Positions 34,556 through 46,659 are shown, numbered from the stretch's first letter. The stretch: DNA of 64,000 bases from Heterocephalus glaber (GCF_000247695.1 NW_004624734.1:12956679-13020678), one strand, 5' to 3'. Notes: generated from the letters alone by a model not told the origin. Made by a program: numbers and translations.

Positions 34556-35791
34556 AAAAGATATTAAGTAGAGGTGTGGTAATATAATTAGGTGTAAGGT
34601 GAAACCTCTCATTCATAAAAGGTTTGAGGAAGCTAGAGTGAGAGGATTGGTTTGTTGTGTGTCTGCAACAGGTTATGTTGGTCAAAATGGACCTGTAAGT
34701 AGTAGAAGATAATATTAATAAAGGTAAGTGTTTGATGTGATGACCACTTTCAGTATGGATCAGACTTCTGAGGGAAGAGCCTGCCTGCCTGGCAAGGGGA
34801 TCTTGCTTTACTGTTGAAGAGCTGGGGTTTGGTAACCTGGAGAAAACCGCCTTAAGATAAACACACCAGCCATCTTCATGAGTAGGAGGGATTAGTCACC
34901 TAGGAGGAAGGGTTACAGGAAGATTTGGATTCATTTTAGAAGAAAAACCTGTAATAGGACAGCATCTAACCCTATGCCAGACACCTGTCAGAAGCTGGGT
35001 GAATGATTGGGTCGTAGGGTGGATGGACTGGCAAAGGGATGAAAGCAGGACCAGCTACCCCTAGAGGTGCTACTCAAGACTTGACAACCAGCTGCCTGGC
35101 TTATCCGAATGAGCTTTAACTGTTGCTGGAGAATCACAGCATTTTCCTTCCAGTGATTGGGGTGTTCTGTTTCTAAGTCTCTTGAGCTGCCATGAGAGCT
35201 GGGTGAGTATCAGCAGCCTGTGTTTGCAGCTCTCCCAACCCTGAGTGAAAGATGGGAACAAAACATAATGGGCAGTTTGCACGGCTTGGTTACTTAGAAG
35301 TTAAAGGTCGGGCTCTTCTCTGGAAATTAAGTCCAAATACCGAGACCACGAAGGGACTAATGTAGTTACTCTTCATTCTGTGTCATCCAGCTCTTTGATT
35401 CCTGCCCTGCAATTACCTCTCTTGTTTTAGTGACACTTCTTTGTATTTCCTTCCGTGTGAATAAAATTATCACTGCAGTGTTTTGCCAAGCAGAAGATCA
35501 TTTCCAAAAGCTGTCCATCAAATCATCCAGACCTCCCTCCTATTGTTTACCCACTGAATTAATGAGAGCTATGCCCACCCTTTGTATTAACCACCTCAGA
35601 AGAGCCAAACTGGTGTCCTTGTTGTGTAGAATCACATGTTTTTGGCCAGTGTCTATGATCACATTCTTAACCTTTTGTTTTTTGCACGTCGACTTGACAC
35701 GTTATTTGTCAAATCGTCTTTGACACTCTGCCATATATGGGAAAGGTGCAGGAAGGGTATGAGAAGTACTGTATGAAAAATTCCACATCCA

Positions 35792-35870
35792 AGGGCTGGG
35801 GATTTAGCTCAGTGGTTCTTGCAAGCACAAGGTCCAGAGTTCAATCCCCGGTACCAAAAAAAAAAAAAAA
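35792..35870 (+). mobile_element. ID-like SINE with anticodon-arm deletion
   Basis: 'gggctggggatttagctcagtggttcttgcaagcacaaggtccagagttcaatccccggtacc' followed by A15. About 11-12 bases present in sibling copies (the CCGCCTGCCTC part) are missing. TTCCACATCCA at 35781-35791 and 35873-35883 is the target duplication. Confidence 0.92.
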
Positions 35871-36192
35871 TTTTCCACATCCATTGCTAACTTTTGAGGA
35901 TTTTGAAGTCATCTGGAGAAAACATCCATAAACCATGAGACATTTTTAAAAAACCCTTATCTTTAGAGATCAAGTTGCTTAATCACAGTAGTCCAAGTAG
36001 GGACATGTACACTGTGTATTTATTCTTAGATGGAAAGTTTTGCTGGAAGTCTGTTTGCCAGCTGCTAATTCCACCTGTGTCTCTCAGGGAAACTTAGTCC
36101 CTCCACCCCACAGCACACACAGTGTTTGGCAAGAATAAAATGGAAAATGACTGGGAAAAAACATATTCAGAGGGGAAACATCAACCAAACTT

Positions 36193-36320
36193 TTAGCCTT
36201 TTCTACCTCCTTCTCTCCCTGACCCTTCCCACTCCTACTCCCTCTGCTTTCTTTCTCCCTTTTCTCCCCTTCTCCTCCCTCTTACCTCTTCCTCCTTCCC
36301 TCTTTCTTCTTCTTTCTCCA
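36193..36320 (+). repeat. Polypyrimidine tract
   Basis: About 130 bases of almost pure C/T, with the opposite strand purine-rich. It is interrupted by few purines and may form triplex DNA. Confidence 0.85.
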
Positions 36321-36956
36321 ATTATGGGGCTTCTGGGTGAAAGGAATTTTTAAAAAGTATATATTGAGAGCAGGGTTTCTTTTCTTAGTTTTCTTCTGAG
36401 CCAGAAATTGTTCACCACCTTCTTTTTCTACTTTTAGGGAAACTGAGGCACCCAGAGAGATTTGCCCCTGCTTCAGAATTTCCAGCAAAGTCATGCGCTG
36501 GAGCTCTGACTGTCCCGGTCCCCTGCCCAGTCAGATCATCTGGCCCACAGCTCCCTTGCTCCTTACCTCCCCCTATGCCCGCTGTGGAGCTGGCCCAAGT
36601 TGGTCCTGCAGATGGACCCAGCAGCTATCACCTCCTTGGAGGAAGAGGCCACTTGGGAGATAGCAAGGAAGCAGAAAAATGAAAAAGATGTAACAATGTC
36701 AAGCTGTCAAAGCGTGACTCTGCCCCCTGCCCCCATTCTGCCCGATGGTGGACTGAGCAAGGGTCAGAAACGTGACTCTCCTGAGCCTGCCTCCAGTGAG
36801 CTCCACACCCTTGGCAGTTCCTTCTGCCTCCCTCTCCCTGATGGGCCAGGACTGGAGACGGGCACACTGCCCTGGTTGGAACTGATGGTCTCCAGGCTCC
36901 CTGGCAGCTCCTTCACATCAGGTCCAGGGCAAGTCCCAGAATGAGACACTGCCTAA

Positions 36957-37055
36957 AACCTGGCCCGGCCACTCCCTGGCTGTGTGACCTCGGCGAGATT
37001 ACCTGAACTCTCTGAGCATCTGTTTTGTCATTGCTATTGTGTCATAAGAATAGAT
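36957..37055 (+). mobile_element. MIR SINE, left part
   Basis: 'actccctggctgtgtgacctcggcgagattacctgaactctctgagcatctgttttgtcattg' is the MIR core. It continues after the L1 insertion, at 37180-37245 ('agagattaaattaagtaaaatgatcaatcaagtgcttgtgcctggcctgtag'). Confidence 0.82.
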
Positions 37056-37179
37056 AGGCAGGTGGGGGGGAGGGAAGGGGAAGGAAAAAGAATTAAGATG
37101 TACTATGTACCTGTACCAACTCCCTATGATGAGTGTAATCATTACATCTGCAAACATGTACTAATAAAAAAGAGTACCA
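37056..37179 (+). mobile_element. L1 3' end, 5'-truncated, inside a MIR
   Basis: A G-rich purine tract (GGTGGGGGGGAGGGAAGGGG) is followed by 'aagatgtactatgtacctgtacc', 'ccctatgatgagtgtaatcattacat' and 'atgtactaataaaaaa'. The same 3' terminus occurs at 53522-53800, so this is a lineage L1 3' UTR end. Confidence 0.78.
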
Positions 37180-37245
37180 CAGTAAGAGATTAAATTAAGT
37201 AAAATGATCAATCAAGTGCTTGTGCCTGGCCTGTAGAAAATCAAT
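37180..37245 (+). mobile_element. MIR SINE, right part
   Basis: 'taagagattaaattaagtaaaatg' and 'aagtgcttgtgcctggcctgtagaaaatcaatgaat' complete the MIR broken by the L1 insertion. Confidence 0.7.
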
Positions 37246-38814
37246 GAATTTGATTTCTCTTTCCTTATCATCACCAGACCCTTGATAATTGAGTAGTCTT
37301 ATATTTGCCTATGCTGCGTATGAGCTTGGGCCTTGTATATATGATTTGACCTTGTAAAGTATCTTTTTATACTTTATACTATGCATTCCCTACACAGAAC
37401 CTGGCCCCTTTGTAAGCTCCCCCTGTCTCTTTCCCTGGATTTTAAGCAGAATTTTCCATACAGGCCTTCTTTAGGGGACATTTAGGAATGATCTCTCTGA
37501 GAACACCTGGCACAGTTTATAAGAACAGTGCTGAATATTTTCTTCCACTTGCTGAGGAATTCCAGGAGAAACTAGTGATCCCTCTCCTTCCAGCAACAGC
37601 TCTGAGGGTGCTTAGAGGGGAGGGAGAAGTGCAGCCCTTTGTCGCTTTCCACTGAAGATCATTTAGCCATTTGGCAAGGTTGGTGTTTCTGGCCTCCTTC
37701 TCCATCTCCATCTGTCTGCCAAGGCTCTGGTGCATCCCCAGGGGTGCAGGAAGCCTGACTGTTTGAACCAGGTCATTCTTGAAGCCTAAGAGACCCATCA
37801 GGCTGCCCTGGGCTGGAAAGGTTATAAATTCCAGGCTGTTGACTCCATGCATTAAATATTATCAGAGGACTAAACATTTTGCAGCTGCCATAGAAAATGC
37901 AAATGTGCTTGGGTTGATGCAGGCCAGGAGTGGCTCCAGCTTTGTCTCCTTTATTCCCTTGAAAAGAAGCCTCCCTCTGCTCTGTCTGTGACTGTGGAAC
38001 AGGCACTTGAAAGGTAAGGGCTGGAGCTCCCTTCCCCTGATCAGAATGGGAAAAGTTTTCACTGCAGGCTGGCCAAACAGTCAATTGTGTGCACTCCCTA
38101 CCAGATACATAATCCGTGCTTAAATCTTTTGGCAGTAATTCATTAGTTTTCTTCCCCTACATTCTTTGCTTCTTTGATGAGAACAAAGGCAGCTCCTCCC
38201 TGCTCCCAGTCTTACTTTTCTCTCCCAGGGAATCTCGCTGTTGTACTTTCATCCCTTTGGAAGAAAGTCCCCCAAATGTTATCCTTTCCTACCTGCTAAC
38301 AGAGGAAGATTTCCAGTCTTTGTATTTTCAACTCTTGTGTTCAGAAGGCACCTGCGTGGTGCCAAGGATTTTTTTGCTGCAGGTGTTCTGGCCACATGTC
38401 CTATCCTAGCTACCTGAAGGACCCCTGGCTTGAGCAGCCCCCAGCTCGTTAATGGAGTGTTCCTGAGAAGGGAAGAATTGGACATATGGAAACGCTGATG
38501 GAATTTTATTCTTATTAAGGCCCTTTGAAGTTCCTGCTTTCCGACACTGCCCCCTCTTGCCCTCATCTGTCAGATGTGGCGTGTTCTGTCATCAAGGTTG
38601 GTGAAGCCAAAGTTATAGGAAAACCAACTGAATTTCTCTATTGCAACTCTTTGATGTTGAGTAAGACAAAAATCTTATTTCTACCCGATATTCTAGACTT
38701 CTAAGAAATGAACTAGGAAAGTAAGCTCTTTAGCACGGTAGGATTGTTACGAGTTTTAAATTTATTTCATCCTCCCTGCTTTGGACCTTAAACCATTCTG
38801 GTTTTGGGGTGGAA

Positions 38815-38985
38815 GGCAGATAAGCATTTATCGAACACCTACCAGGTATTATGCTTGGTATACAAATACCATAGATACATCTCTCCTAATTCTTCCAGAA
38901 ATCTGATGAGATAGATTTTATTGTCATTTCTTATTTGAGAGAATTTGGACCAAGTGAGGTAGGCACTTGCTTGCCAGTGGCTGAG
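38815..38985 (-). mobile_element. MIR SINE
   Basis: 'gcatttatcgaacacctaccaggtattatgcttgg', then 'ctcctaattcttccagaaatctgatgagatagattttattgtcatttc', is a reverse-complement MIR. Confidence 0.78.
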
Positions 38986-39345
38986 CAGGGGCCTGGGCCA
39001 GCTTCCTTGTTGCTCTCCCCCCAGGACTTGAGCGCTTCCACACTAATTTGTCACCTTGTGTTTACTGCCTCTTATGGATCTATTCTCCAGTATCTAAGAG
39101 TTGAAGTGAACTTTTGGAAGGAGGAATGGGCTGACACTTTTGCCAAAGGCAATTTAGGTTTTGTAGCTTCAAGAGGGTAGAAGAGGGGGAGCAAGAGATT
39201 CAGCCATTGGAGAAGAAGATCTAAAGGTGGGGATGGAGACAATGGGATGAATACAACTAGAGAGAGAGTCTTGGGAGGTGATGGGGTGGGTGGGTGAAGG
39301 AACCACTAAGGAGGTAAAACAGGGAAGAGAATGACTAAGGATCAG

Positions 39346-39390
39346 TTGTGTGTGTGTGTGTGTGTGTGTTTGTGTGTGTTTGTGTGTGTA
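39346..39390 (+). repeat. (GT)n microsatellite with TTTG interruptions
   Basis: A GT run is interrupted twice by TTTG. Confidence 0.95.
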
Positions 39391-40257
39391 TGTAAAAGGA
39401 TCGCCTCTATTTTAGACAAAACAGAAAAATAAATGTGACATCAGGGAGAATCACTCAGAATTTTCTCAAACTGGTGATTTGAGTTTTATGATTTGGGGAT
39501 TATTTGTGCTGGCTGTTCTCATAAGGAAAAAGAAAGTCAAAGTTAGCGGTATAAATGAGCTTCTTTGTCCATGACTTCCACTGTTAGAATTAGAGTTTTA
39601 TTTTCTTTTTTCCTCTTAAATACTCAGTTATCCTTGGGAATAAATGTTCATACTTCAGCCACCTAATCATATATGTAATTAAAATATGTCTGGAGGGACA
39701 GTAGGAAAGACTAAACCATGTTTTAAGTTTGTTTTCTTTTAAATCCTTGTGGTTAAATAGATGTATTTTGGTAGCATTCTTTAAACAAAACAAAACGCCT
39801 CCTAACATTGAGCTGAATCTCCAGTGTTGTACAGACTCAGTAAACATTTGTGAAACAAAAGTGAATTAATGTAATTAGCATCCTTCATTTGGCATTGAAG
39901 TAAAAAAAAAAATGGGTTAAAGACAATTAATTTTACCTTGTTAAGGAATAAGCAATGTAGATCCTTCTAAAGCTACCTGGATGATTTTGGTTGATCCAGA
40001 TGTATAAAAATTAACCTTTAAGTAACTATCAATAGTACTGTTGAATTGTGTATTTGTTAGAGCAAAACTTAGACTGCAGGAAATGATGACCTCTGCGGGC
40101 CATTTTGGTTTTGTATGTGTTAAGCTGAATCAGTCACTTGGATGGCCAAACACAACACACGAGAAAGTTTTCAGTAATCTGAACAGGTGAGAGTCAACTG
40201 AAATTAATGTGCTAGAACATTGGACTGATTTGCAGTTAGTCTTGGAAATAAATTTGT

Positions 40258-41178
40258 TTACCTTCTCACCTCTCCAGCTTTATTGAAGTATAATAAAATT
40301 GTATATACTTAAGGTGTCCGACATGACATCTTGATACATGTATACACTGTGAAATAATTAACCACAGTCAAGCTAATTAACATATCCATTATCTTACATT
40401 GTCACTTTTTTGTGCATGCATGTAAATTTATGCCTAGGCTATGTGGCAAGAACACTCAAGAACTTCTTTATTAGAGAATTTCAATGAATACATTATTTTT
40501 AGCTACAATTACCATGCTGTATGTTATATCTCTAAAACTTACTCATCTGAAACTACAAGTTTATACCTTTGACCAATTTCTTCCATTATCCTTCAGCCCC
40601 CAGTAACCACTATTCTACTCTTTTTTTCTGAGTTCAGTGCTATTAGATTCCAAATATAAATGATGCCATGCAGTTGTTTCTTTCTCTCTTTTTTTTTTTT
40701 TGAGACAGGGTCTTGCTATGTAGTTTAGGCTGGCCTTGAACTCACTGTGTAGCCCAGGTTGGCCTTGAACTTGCAGCAACCCTCCTGCCTCAGCCCCCTG
40801 AATGTTAGGATACCATGCAGAATTTGTCTCTGTACCTAGCTAATTTCATTTAGCATATGTTCTCCAAGTTCATCCATGTTGTTGCAAATGACAGTATTTC
40901 CTTCCTCTTTAAAGGGTGAATAGTATCTTTTGTGTAAACTCAACATTTTTTATATCCATTCACCTGTGATGCATACTTGGGTTGTTTCCAGATCTTGGCT
41001 ACTGTGAGTATTATATTTTCACCGCTGCACTGACCACCAGTGTGCAGATATTTCTAGGCATGTATGGCTTTTCTGTTTTAAAGTTTTAAAGGGACTTCCA
41101 TAATGGCTGCCCTAATTTACATTCCCACTAACAATATATGTGGATTCCCTTTTCTTTATATCCTTGTCAGCGCTTGTT
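40258..41178 (-). mobile_element. Old L1M 3' end with B1 insertion
   Basis: 'agctttattgaagtataataaaattgtatatacttaaggtg', 'ccagtaaccactattctactc', 'ttcatccatgttgttgcaaatgacag' and 'cataatggctgccctaatttacattcccac' are the reverse complement of an old L1 3' region. The left boundary is the 3' end. Confidence 0.82.
40688..40820 (-). mobile_element. B1 SINE inserted in L1M
   Basis: A T12 tail is followed by 'gagacagggtcttgctatgtagtttaggctggccttgaactcac', the B1 duplication 'tgtgtagcccaggttggccttgaacttgcagc' and 'ctcctgcctcagcc'. Confidence 0.92.
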
Positions 41179-41385
41179 AATTGTTTTTTTTTCCCTTGTG
41201 GTACTGGAGATTGAGCCCAGGGCCTTCACACTGAGCTACATCCCCAGACCTTTTTTATTTTTCATTTTGAGGTAGGGTCTCATTCAGTTGCCCAGCTCCG
41301 CTTGAATAAGTGATCTTCTTGCCTCAGCCTCCCAGAGTGCTGAGATTGCAAGGGCATGCGCTGCCACGCCTGGTGCAGACTTCAC
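41179..41385 (-). mobile_element. B1-dID-like dimeric SINE
   Basis: The ID half ('gtggtactggagattgagcccagggccttcacactgagctacatccccagacc') is followed by the B1 half ('ttgaggtagggtctcattcagttgcccagctc... cctcagcctcccagagtgctgagattgc'). Confidence 0.88.
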
Positions 41386-41487
41386 TTTTTGGTGAGCACG
41401 GTTTTCCATGTCAGTGAGTTTTAGGAATGCAACTGTTTATAACTTCTTTCTTGTAGTAAGCTAATGCAAGTGTTTCCTACTTTTTTC

Positions 41488-41576
41488 TCTTCTTTTTTTT
41501 TGGTACCGGGGATCGAATTCGGGACCTTGCGCTTTCAAGGCAGGCAGCGGAACCACTGAGCTAAATCCCCAGCTCC
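41488..41576 (-). mobile_element. ID-like SINE
   Basis: 'ttggtaccggggatcgaattcgggaccttgcgctttcaaggcaggcagcgg' to 'actgagctaaatccccagctc', preceded by a T-rich tail. Confidence 0.92.
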
Positions 41577-42082
41577 TACTCTTTATTAAATAGAATTTTT
41601 AAAATGTGTGGCACACTCACCACCTACTCCAAGGGACATCAAATTGAGAAAAGGTAATCTAAAATAACAGTGTCTTAAAGTGTGGCTTGCCACTCACTAA
41701 CGGATGGTGAAGTCAGTTTAAGACTTGAAATCATCCTTTCTTTAAAAATGAAAAATAACAGAGTAGAACAGAAAATACCAGTGGCAGCAAATAGGAGAGC
41801 AAGTGGTGTTTTGTGAAACTTAAGTTTCAGTTACGGATGTGAGCTTGTATGAAGTTGGTCATAACGAAACATCCATTTCTTACTATACATGATGGCTAAA
41901 TTTTTTTTTGAGAACACTGGTCTAATTCACTTCCTCTTTACAAGTGAAAACAGACTTGTGTGGGGCGTAGGATCATGTGGGGTATTAATGACAGAATCTG
42001 AGTCTCTTCTACATCTTCCTTTCCCTACCCCTCAGTACCCTGTTAAATACACAAATCACCCGGTTACAGAATAATCCTTGGT

Positions 42083-42485
42083 GAAACCCAAGTGGCCACC
42101 CACAGACGAATGGATCAACAAAATGTGAACAAAGGAATATTATTCAGCCTTAAAAAGGATTGAAGTTCTGATGTGTGCTACCAAATGGATGAACCTTGAG
42201 GACATTATGCCAAGTAAAATAAGCCAGTCACAAAAGGACAATGATTGTATGATTCCACTTATGTGAAGTTCCTAGAACAGGCAAGTTCATAGAGTCAGAA
42301 GGTAAATTAGAGGTTACTAGGGGCTGGCAGTACATGGGACTGAGGACTTAGTATTAATGGATATGGAGTTTCTGTTCGGAATGATGAAATAGTTCTGGAA
42401 ATAGTGGTTATCATTGCACAGCCATAGGATGGAACTAAATGACTCCGCACTGTGCATTTAAAAAAATAATTAACATGGCAGTTTT
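42083..42485 (+). mobile_element. Old L1M 3' fragment
   Basis: 'ccaagtggccacccacagacgaatggatcaacaaaatgtg', 'ggaatattattcagccttaaaaagga', 'gaaccttgaggacattatgccaagtaaaataagccagtcacaaaaggac' and 'gtatgattccacttatgtgaagttcctag' give strong L1 similarity in plus orientation. Confidence 0.9.
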
Positions 42486-43388
42486 ATGTTCAGTTTGATC
42501 ACGCACTCCAAGAAGAATCCAGACACGGAAGAAGAAGCAACACAACATTTCTTTTGGACAGACCTGGCTTTACAGTCTAACTTCCATTCGGTCCTTCAGT
42601 TCTTAGTCTGCATAGGGGCAGGTATGAGGATTTGGAGGCAGACCAGACAGGCCCCTGGCTCCAGGCATCCCTGGAGTGGTGCGGCCAAGTCTGGTCTCGA
42701 TTGCAGAATCCCGCACAGGTGATCACTGCTAGCTTTTCCACAGGTGATGTGTTTTATAGCAGTGTGTCAAGCTTAGCAAATGACCTTTCGAATGTTAACA
42801 GCTCTGATTTCCAAGGGCAGCATTTGGGTAAATAAACAATTTGCTTTTGGAAGGCCAAGCAAAACATATTTCATTGTTTTTCTCTCGATTTTATCCCTTT
42901 CCTCAGCCGGTTTTTAATCCCTAACCTGTAGACAAGTAGCCTTTTCTCTCTTTTCTCGTCCTCTTTCTTCAGAGACCTTCAGGGTCTCTGCAGATAGCAG
43001 CAAAGTGACATACTGCAGACCCCCAAGTCGGTTGCGGTGATTCGTGCTTGTCCCCATTCTCCATTCTTGGCTTCACGTGTTTATGAGAACCAGAAGAATT
43101 AGGTGGAGCCGGAAATGAGGGCAGGGCTGGCTGGCTAGGGACTTGGATGTGTGTTTCTTCCTTGGAGTTGACTCCGATGCAAGGCAGTTTCTGCCTATAC
43201 AAGTTGCAGCAGATGGGAATCACCCATTGGTTTCGTCTGAGGACTCTGGAGAGTTCTCACTCCCAGGCAGTCACCCTTGGGTTTTTGGCTCCACCACTAG
43301 TATTGACACACAAGTCTCAGCTTCAGCCACCCCTGTCAGTGTCCCTGGGGGCTCTAAGTTGGCACCCACAATAAAAGAAATAGGCTTC

Positions 43389-43473
43389 ATGGGCTGGGGA
43401 TTTAGCTGAGTGGTTCTGCCACCTGCCTCACAAATGCAAGGTCCCGAGTTCAATCCCCAGTACCAAAGAAAAG
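43389..43473 (+). mobile_element. ID-like SINE with 16-bp target duplication
   Basis: 'gggctggggatttagctgagtggttctgccacctgcctcacaaatgcaaggtcccgagttcaatccccagtacc' with an AAAG-rich tail. AAAAGAAATAGGYTTC at 43373-43388 and 43474-43489 is the target duplication. Confidence 0.93.
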
Positions 43474-43681
43474 AAAAGAAATAGGTTTCTAATCCAACCA
43501 GTGAAAATATTTAACTGGGTTTCCTGGCAGCTAAGGAAGTGCTTCAGAAATAGATAATTCAGAGTTAATACTCTGAATTTGCCCCATGTACCAGGGAAGC
43601 AGGATTCCAGGTAGAATCTTCCTGAATTGGGTCAACACTTCATGCTATTGACCTTGACGTTCTTAGCATAACCTTATGAGT

Positions 43682-43905
43682 TTTTAGGGTTTTCCTTGGT
43701 ACTGCTGACATTTGGAGCCAGAGAATTCTTTGTTGTGGAGGACTGTCCTGTATGTTGTAGGACATTTGGAAACATCTCCTGGCTCCACTTACCAGATACC
43801 GGTTGTACCTTCCAAGTTGTAATGATCAAAATGTCTGCACACAGTGTCAAATGTTTTCTGGGAAACAACGTCCTCCTGGCTGAGGACCACTGGCAAACCA
43901 CACAT
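43682..43905. mobile_element. MER20-like hAT-Charlie element
   Basis: 'ggtactgctgacatttggagccagagaattctttgttgtggaggactgtcctgtatgttgtaggacatttgg', 'accagataccggttgtacc', 'aatgatcaaaatgtctgcacacagtgtcaaatgttttctggg' and 'ctgaggaccactgg' match an about 220-bp mammalian hAT family I believe is MER20. Confidence 0.72.
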
Positions 43906-44324
43906 TCCTTCTGCTGTCTTCTGAGTTACATGTGTTGAGGACTTTGTTGGTTGTTATACTAGAAGCAATAATGGAAAAAAGACTTGGGTTTTTTATTTGT
44001 TTTATTCCTGCTTTATTAGTACACAGCTCAGATCTTTAAAGGACATATAAAGTGTCATAAACAGGGACAAGCTAATGCCTTGCATTGCTGTCAGGATGAA
44101 TCCATTACCCCTATGTAGGCTTGCTCCAGGGTGGATGTTTAGACATGTCTTAGGCAACATGATTTCTGCTGGGATCTGTCTACTGGAGCATTGCATCTTG
44201 GAGAGGTCTGTATCCTCTTGTTCTATGTTGCTCCTTTTCCTGGATGGTGAGTGGTGGGCTGTTTGTAATCATAAGCAAAGCAGGAACAGGCAAGTGGGTA
44301 GAGGTGAAGCAGTAGCAGTGAGTA

Positions 44325-44465
44325 TTACCTGTCCTTTTCTGCTTGTGCCAGTCATTTATCTGCATGATGTGGGCAAGTTATTTAATTCCTCTCTTTGAAT
44401 CTCTCTTTCCCTTATCCAAATGGAGATGGTACCTCCTGTCTGTCATCTTATTAAATGGCTGGCCT
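44325..44465 (+). mobile_element. MIR SINE, diverged
   Basis: 'gatgtgggcaagttatttaattcctctctttgaatctctctttcccttatccaaatggagatgg' resembles a plus-orientation MIR. Confidence 0.65.
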
Positions 44466-44999
44466 TGATGTGGCCAGAGTCATATGTAGTCCCCATCTCA
44501 TGCCATGAGGTGTGTGGTGTCAGTTGATGGGATCACAGAATTCTTTCTGGTTTCCAGAGAAAATTCCATCATCCACAAAGCAAAATGTCCCCTTCCTTCT
44601 CAGGCTAGCCTAGCTGTAGCATCTCTTTGCCCCGTCATTCAGTGTTCCTGGAGCTGGTGAGCCATGCTTTCTGCAAATTATTTGGAATACCTGGATGACT
44701 AAGCCATCTTTCCTAGCATCAAAGTGTGTCCTCCAGTTAGAAAGATGGACTTAGAGGTAAACCTAACGCAATTGGAGACCCATATTCTATAACTTAAACA
44801 AGGGTGGTTTAAATTCCCTGTTTTGAAGCTTTTCCCAAAGGGCAGTGTTTCCATTTTGGAAGGCACTGGTGTGTGGTCTGGAACACTATGCTGAGAATCT
44901 GAAAGTTGGGTCTTTTATGTTGACACCATCCCTGCTTAGCTATGTACTAACCCCAGTAAACCCAATTCGCTTCATTTTAGTAGATCTCACTTCATTGGT

Positions 45000-45480
45000 G
45001 TCTTGATTACTGCCTTGTTGCTGAGACAAAATACCAGACACCCGAAGTTAAAGGAGGAAGGATTTATTTTGGCTCACAGTTTGTAGAGGTTTCAGTCCAT
45101 AGTTGGCTGGCTCCAAAGCAGGGTGGCATGGCAAAGGAGCATCACAGAGAAGAAACAGTCCATGGTAGACAGAAGGCAACAATTCAGCAAGGCAACAAAG
45201 CAGTGAAGTAGGGAAGAAGCAGCAAGTGAGGACAGCAGTCCTCTTTTTTTCCCTTATATTTTATCCTGGCTGCATGCCCTTAGGGTGGGTAACACTCACA
45301 CCCAGGGTGGGGCTTCCCATTATCAACACCCAGAATTATGCCAAACCAGTTAGCAATCACATACCCTTGATCTCAGCATCACACACTCTAGATCCAGGAA
45401 CCTCTGAAAAGCCCCACCAATGAGCACATGAGGCTTTGGGGTACATCTAAATGCAAGCTTAGATTGCCTGTAAAGCCAAG
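45000..45480. mobile_element. MaLR-like LTR or URR1-type repeat, copy 3
   Basis: 'cttgttgctgagacaaaataccagacacccgaagttaaaggaggaaggatttattttggctcacagtttg' is followed by 'aacactcacacccagggtggggcttccc'. It is the longest of the three related copies. Confidence 0.72.
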
Positions 45481-46338
45481 TGTTATGGCTTATAAAGTGA
45501 TGCGGTTGGACTAGATCATCTCTAAGGTCATTTCTGGCAATCTAGGCTTATGAGGTCGAGGACTGGCAACGCCATTATTTGTCAGTCTTTGTGAGGAAGA
45601 TTTATGGTAAGTTTTAAAGATAGCTTCCCTATTACTTGTACCCGAGGAGCTAGAGCTTTCCAGAAAGATTGGAAGGCTAGCAGGGCTTAGAGACCCATTT
45701 GAGGGATAAACCAGTCGTCTGAAGGATGAAAATCACTCTTGCCTTGAAGCCCCATCAGAAGATATTGTTTATAACAGCCCTGTCAACTTCAGAGGACTTC
45801 TTTCCATAGGGTTTTTTTGGGCAAAGATCCCATGTACCATTATCTTTCTCACTATCTGTGGAATTCTGCTCCAAACTGTAGGTAAGTTTAGTGTAGTGTA
45901 AAACTCCACCCCATATCTTTCGTGTCTAGATCCTCAGCTTTCCAGGACATATAACCCCAAAGACAAGCTCGTGGCACGAGGGACCCAGTCAGGGATAGGA
46001 TCTGTAGTCATTAAGCTTGTCATGTAGTGCTCTACTGGGAAAGAAATGTTTGGAGCATTCCTTTCTCTTTCTTCAAGATGACGTAGCATGCTTATTAATA
46101 TTTCAGGTTTTTTTTAAAAGGTAAATTGTACCTTCTTGAGGAATCTATCCTAAGATCTCTTGCTGCATGTCAGAATAAAGTCCCTGGACCACCTGAATGC
46201 TGCTTGGCATATATGGCCTTACACTGTGGTCCTGTGCATACCTGTGCTGTTCCTCTTACAAGATTAGAATCATTTTCTAGCACTGATGACTGTGCTTAGC
46301 CACCTGGAAAGATCCCATGGCCTTGATTAGGTTGTGCA

Positions 46339-46339
<1 letters not shown>

Positions 46340-46372
<33 letters not shown>
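46340..46372 (+). repeat. (TG)n microsatellite
   Basis: A TG run is followed by 'catgcacgtgagtgtgactgtgtgtgtg'. Confidence 0.95.
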
Positions 46373-46373
<1 letters not shown>

Positions 46374-46659
46374 ATGCACGTGAGTGTGACTGTGTGTGTG
46401 CATTAGATACCCAGTAATGGTGGAATGAATGGATGGATCACAATGTCAGACACAGGGAAGCACTCAATAAATAGTTGTTGAGTTGGACCAAATTATAAGT
46501 GGTTAAATATTTCATGATTCTTTAGTCTTCCTACTTCATGCCATTTGCTGTGGGTTAGAAAATGAGTTGAAGCTGTATGTTTGCACTAAAGAGTGATAAG
46601 CGATTGCTGGTTATCTGCAGAGCTATAGAGCTTTTAGCTGTTTTACAGCTCTGATTTCT

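Noticed and set aside
36600..36944. A 114-codon open frame in a GC-richer segment
   Set aside because: No similarity I recognise, no splice or promoter context, and overlapping open frames on the other strand. Open length is explained by base composition.
42971..42989. Short perfect hairpin AGAGACC-TTCAG-GGTCTCT as a possible microRNA or terminator
   Set aside because: The stem is only seven base pairs, far too short for a pre-miRNA, and bacterial-type terminators are irrelevant here.
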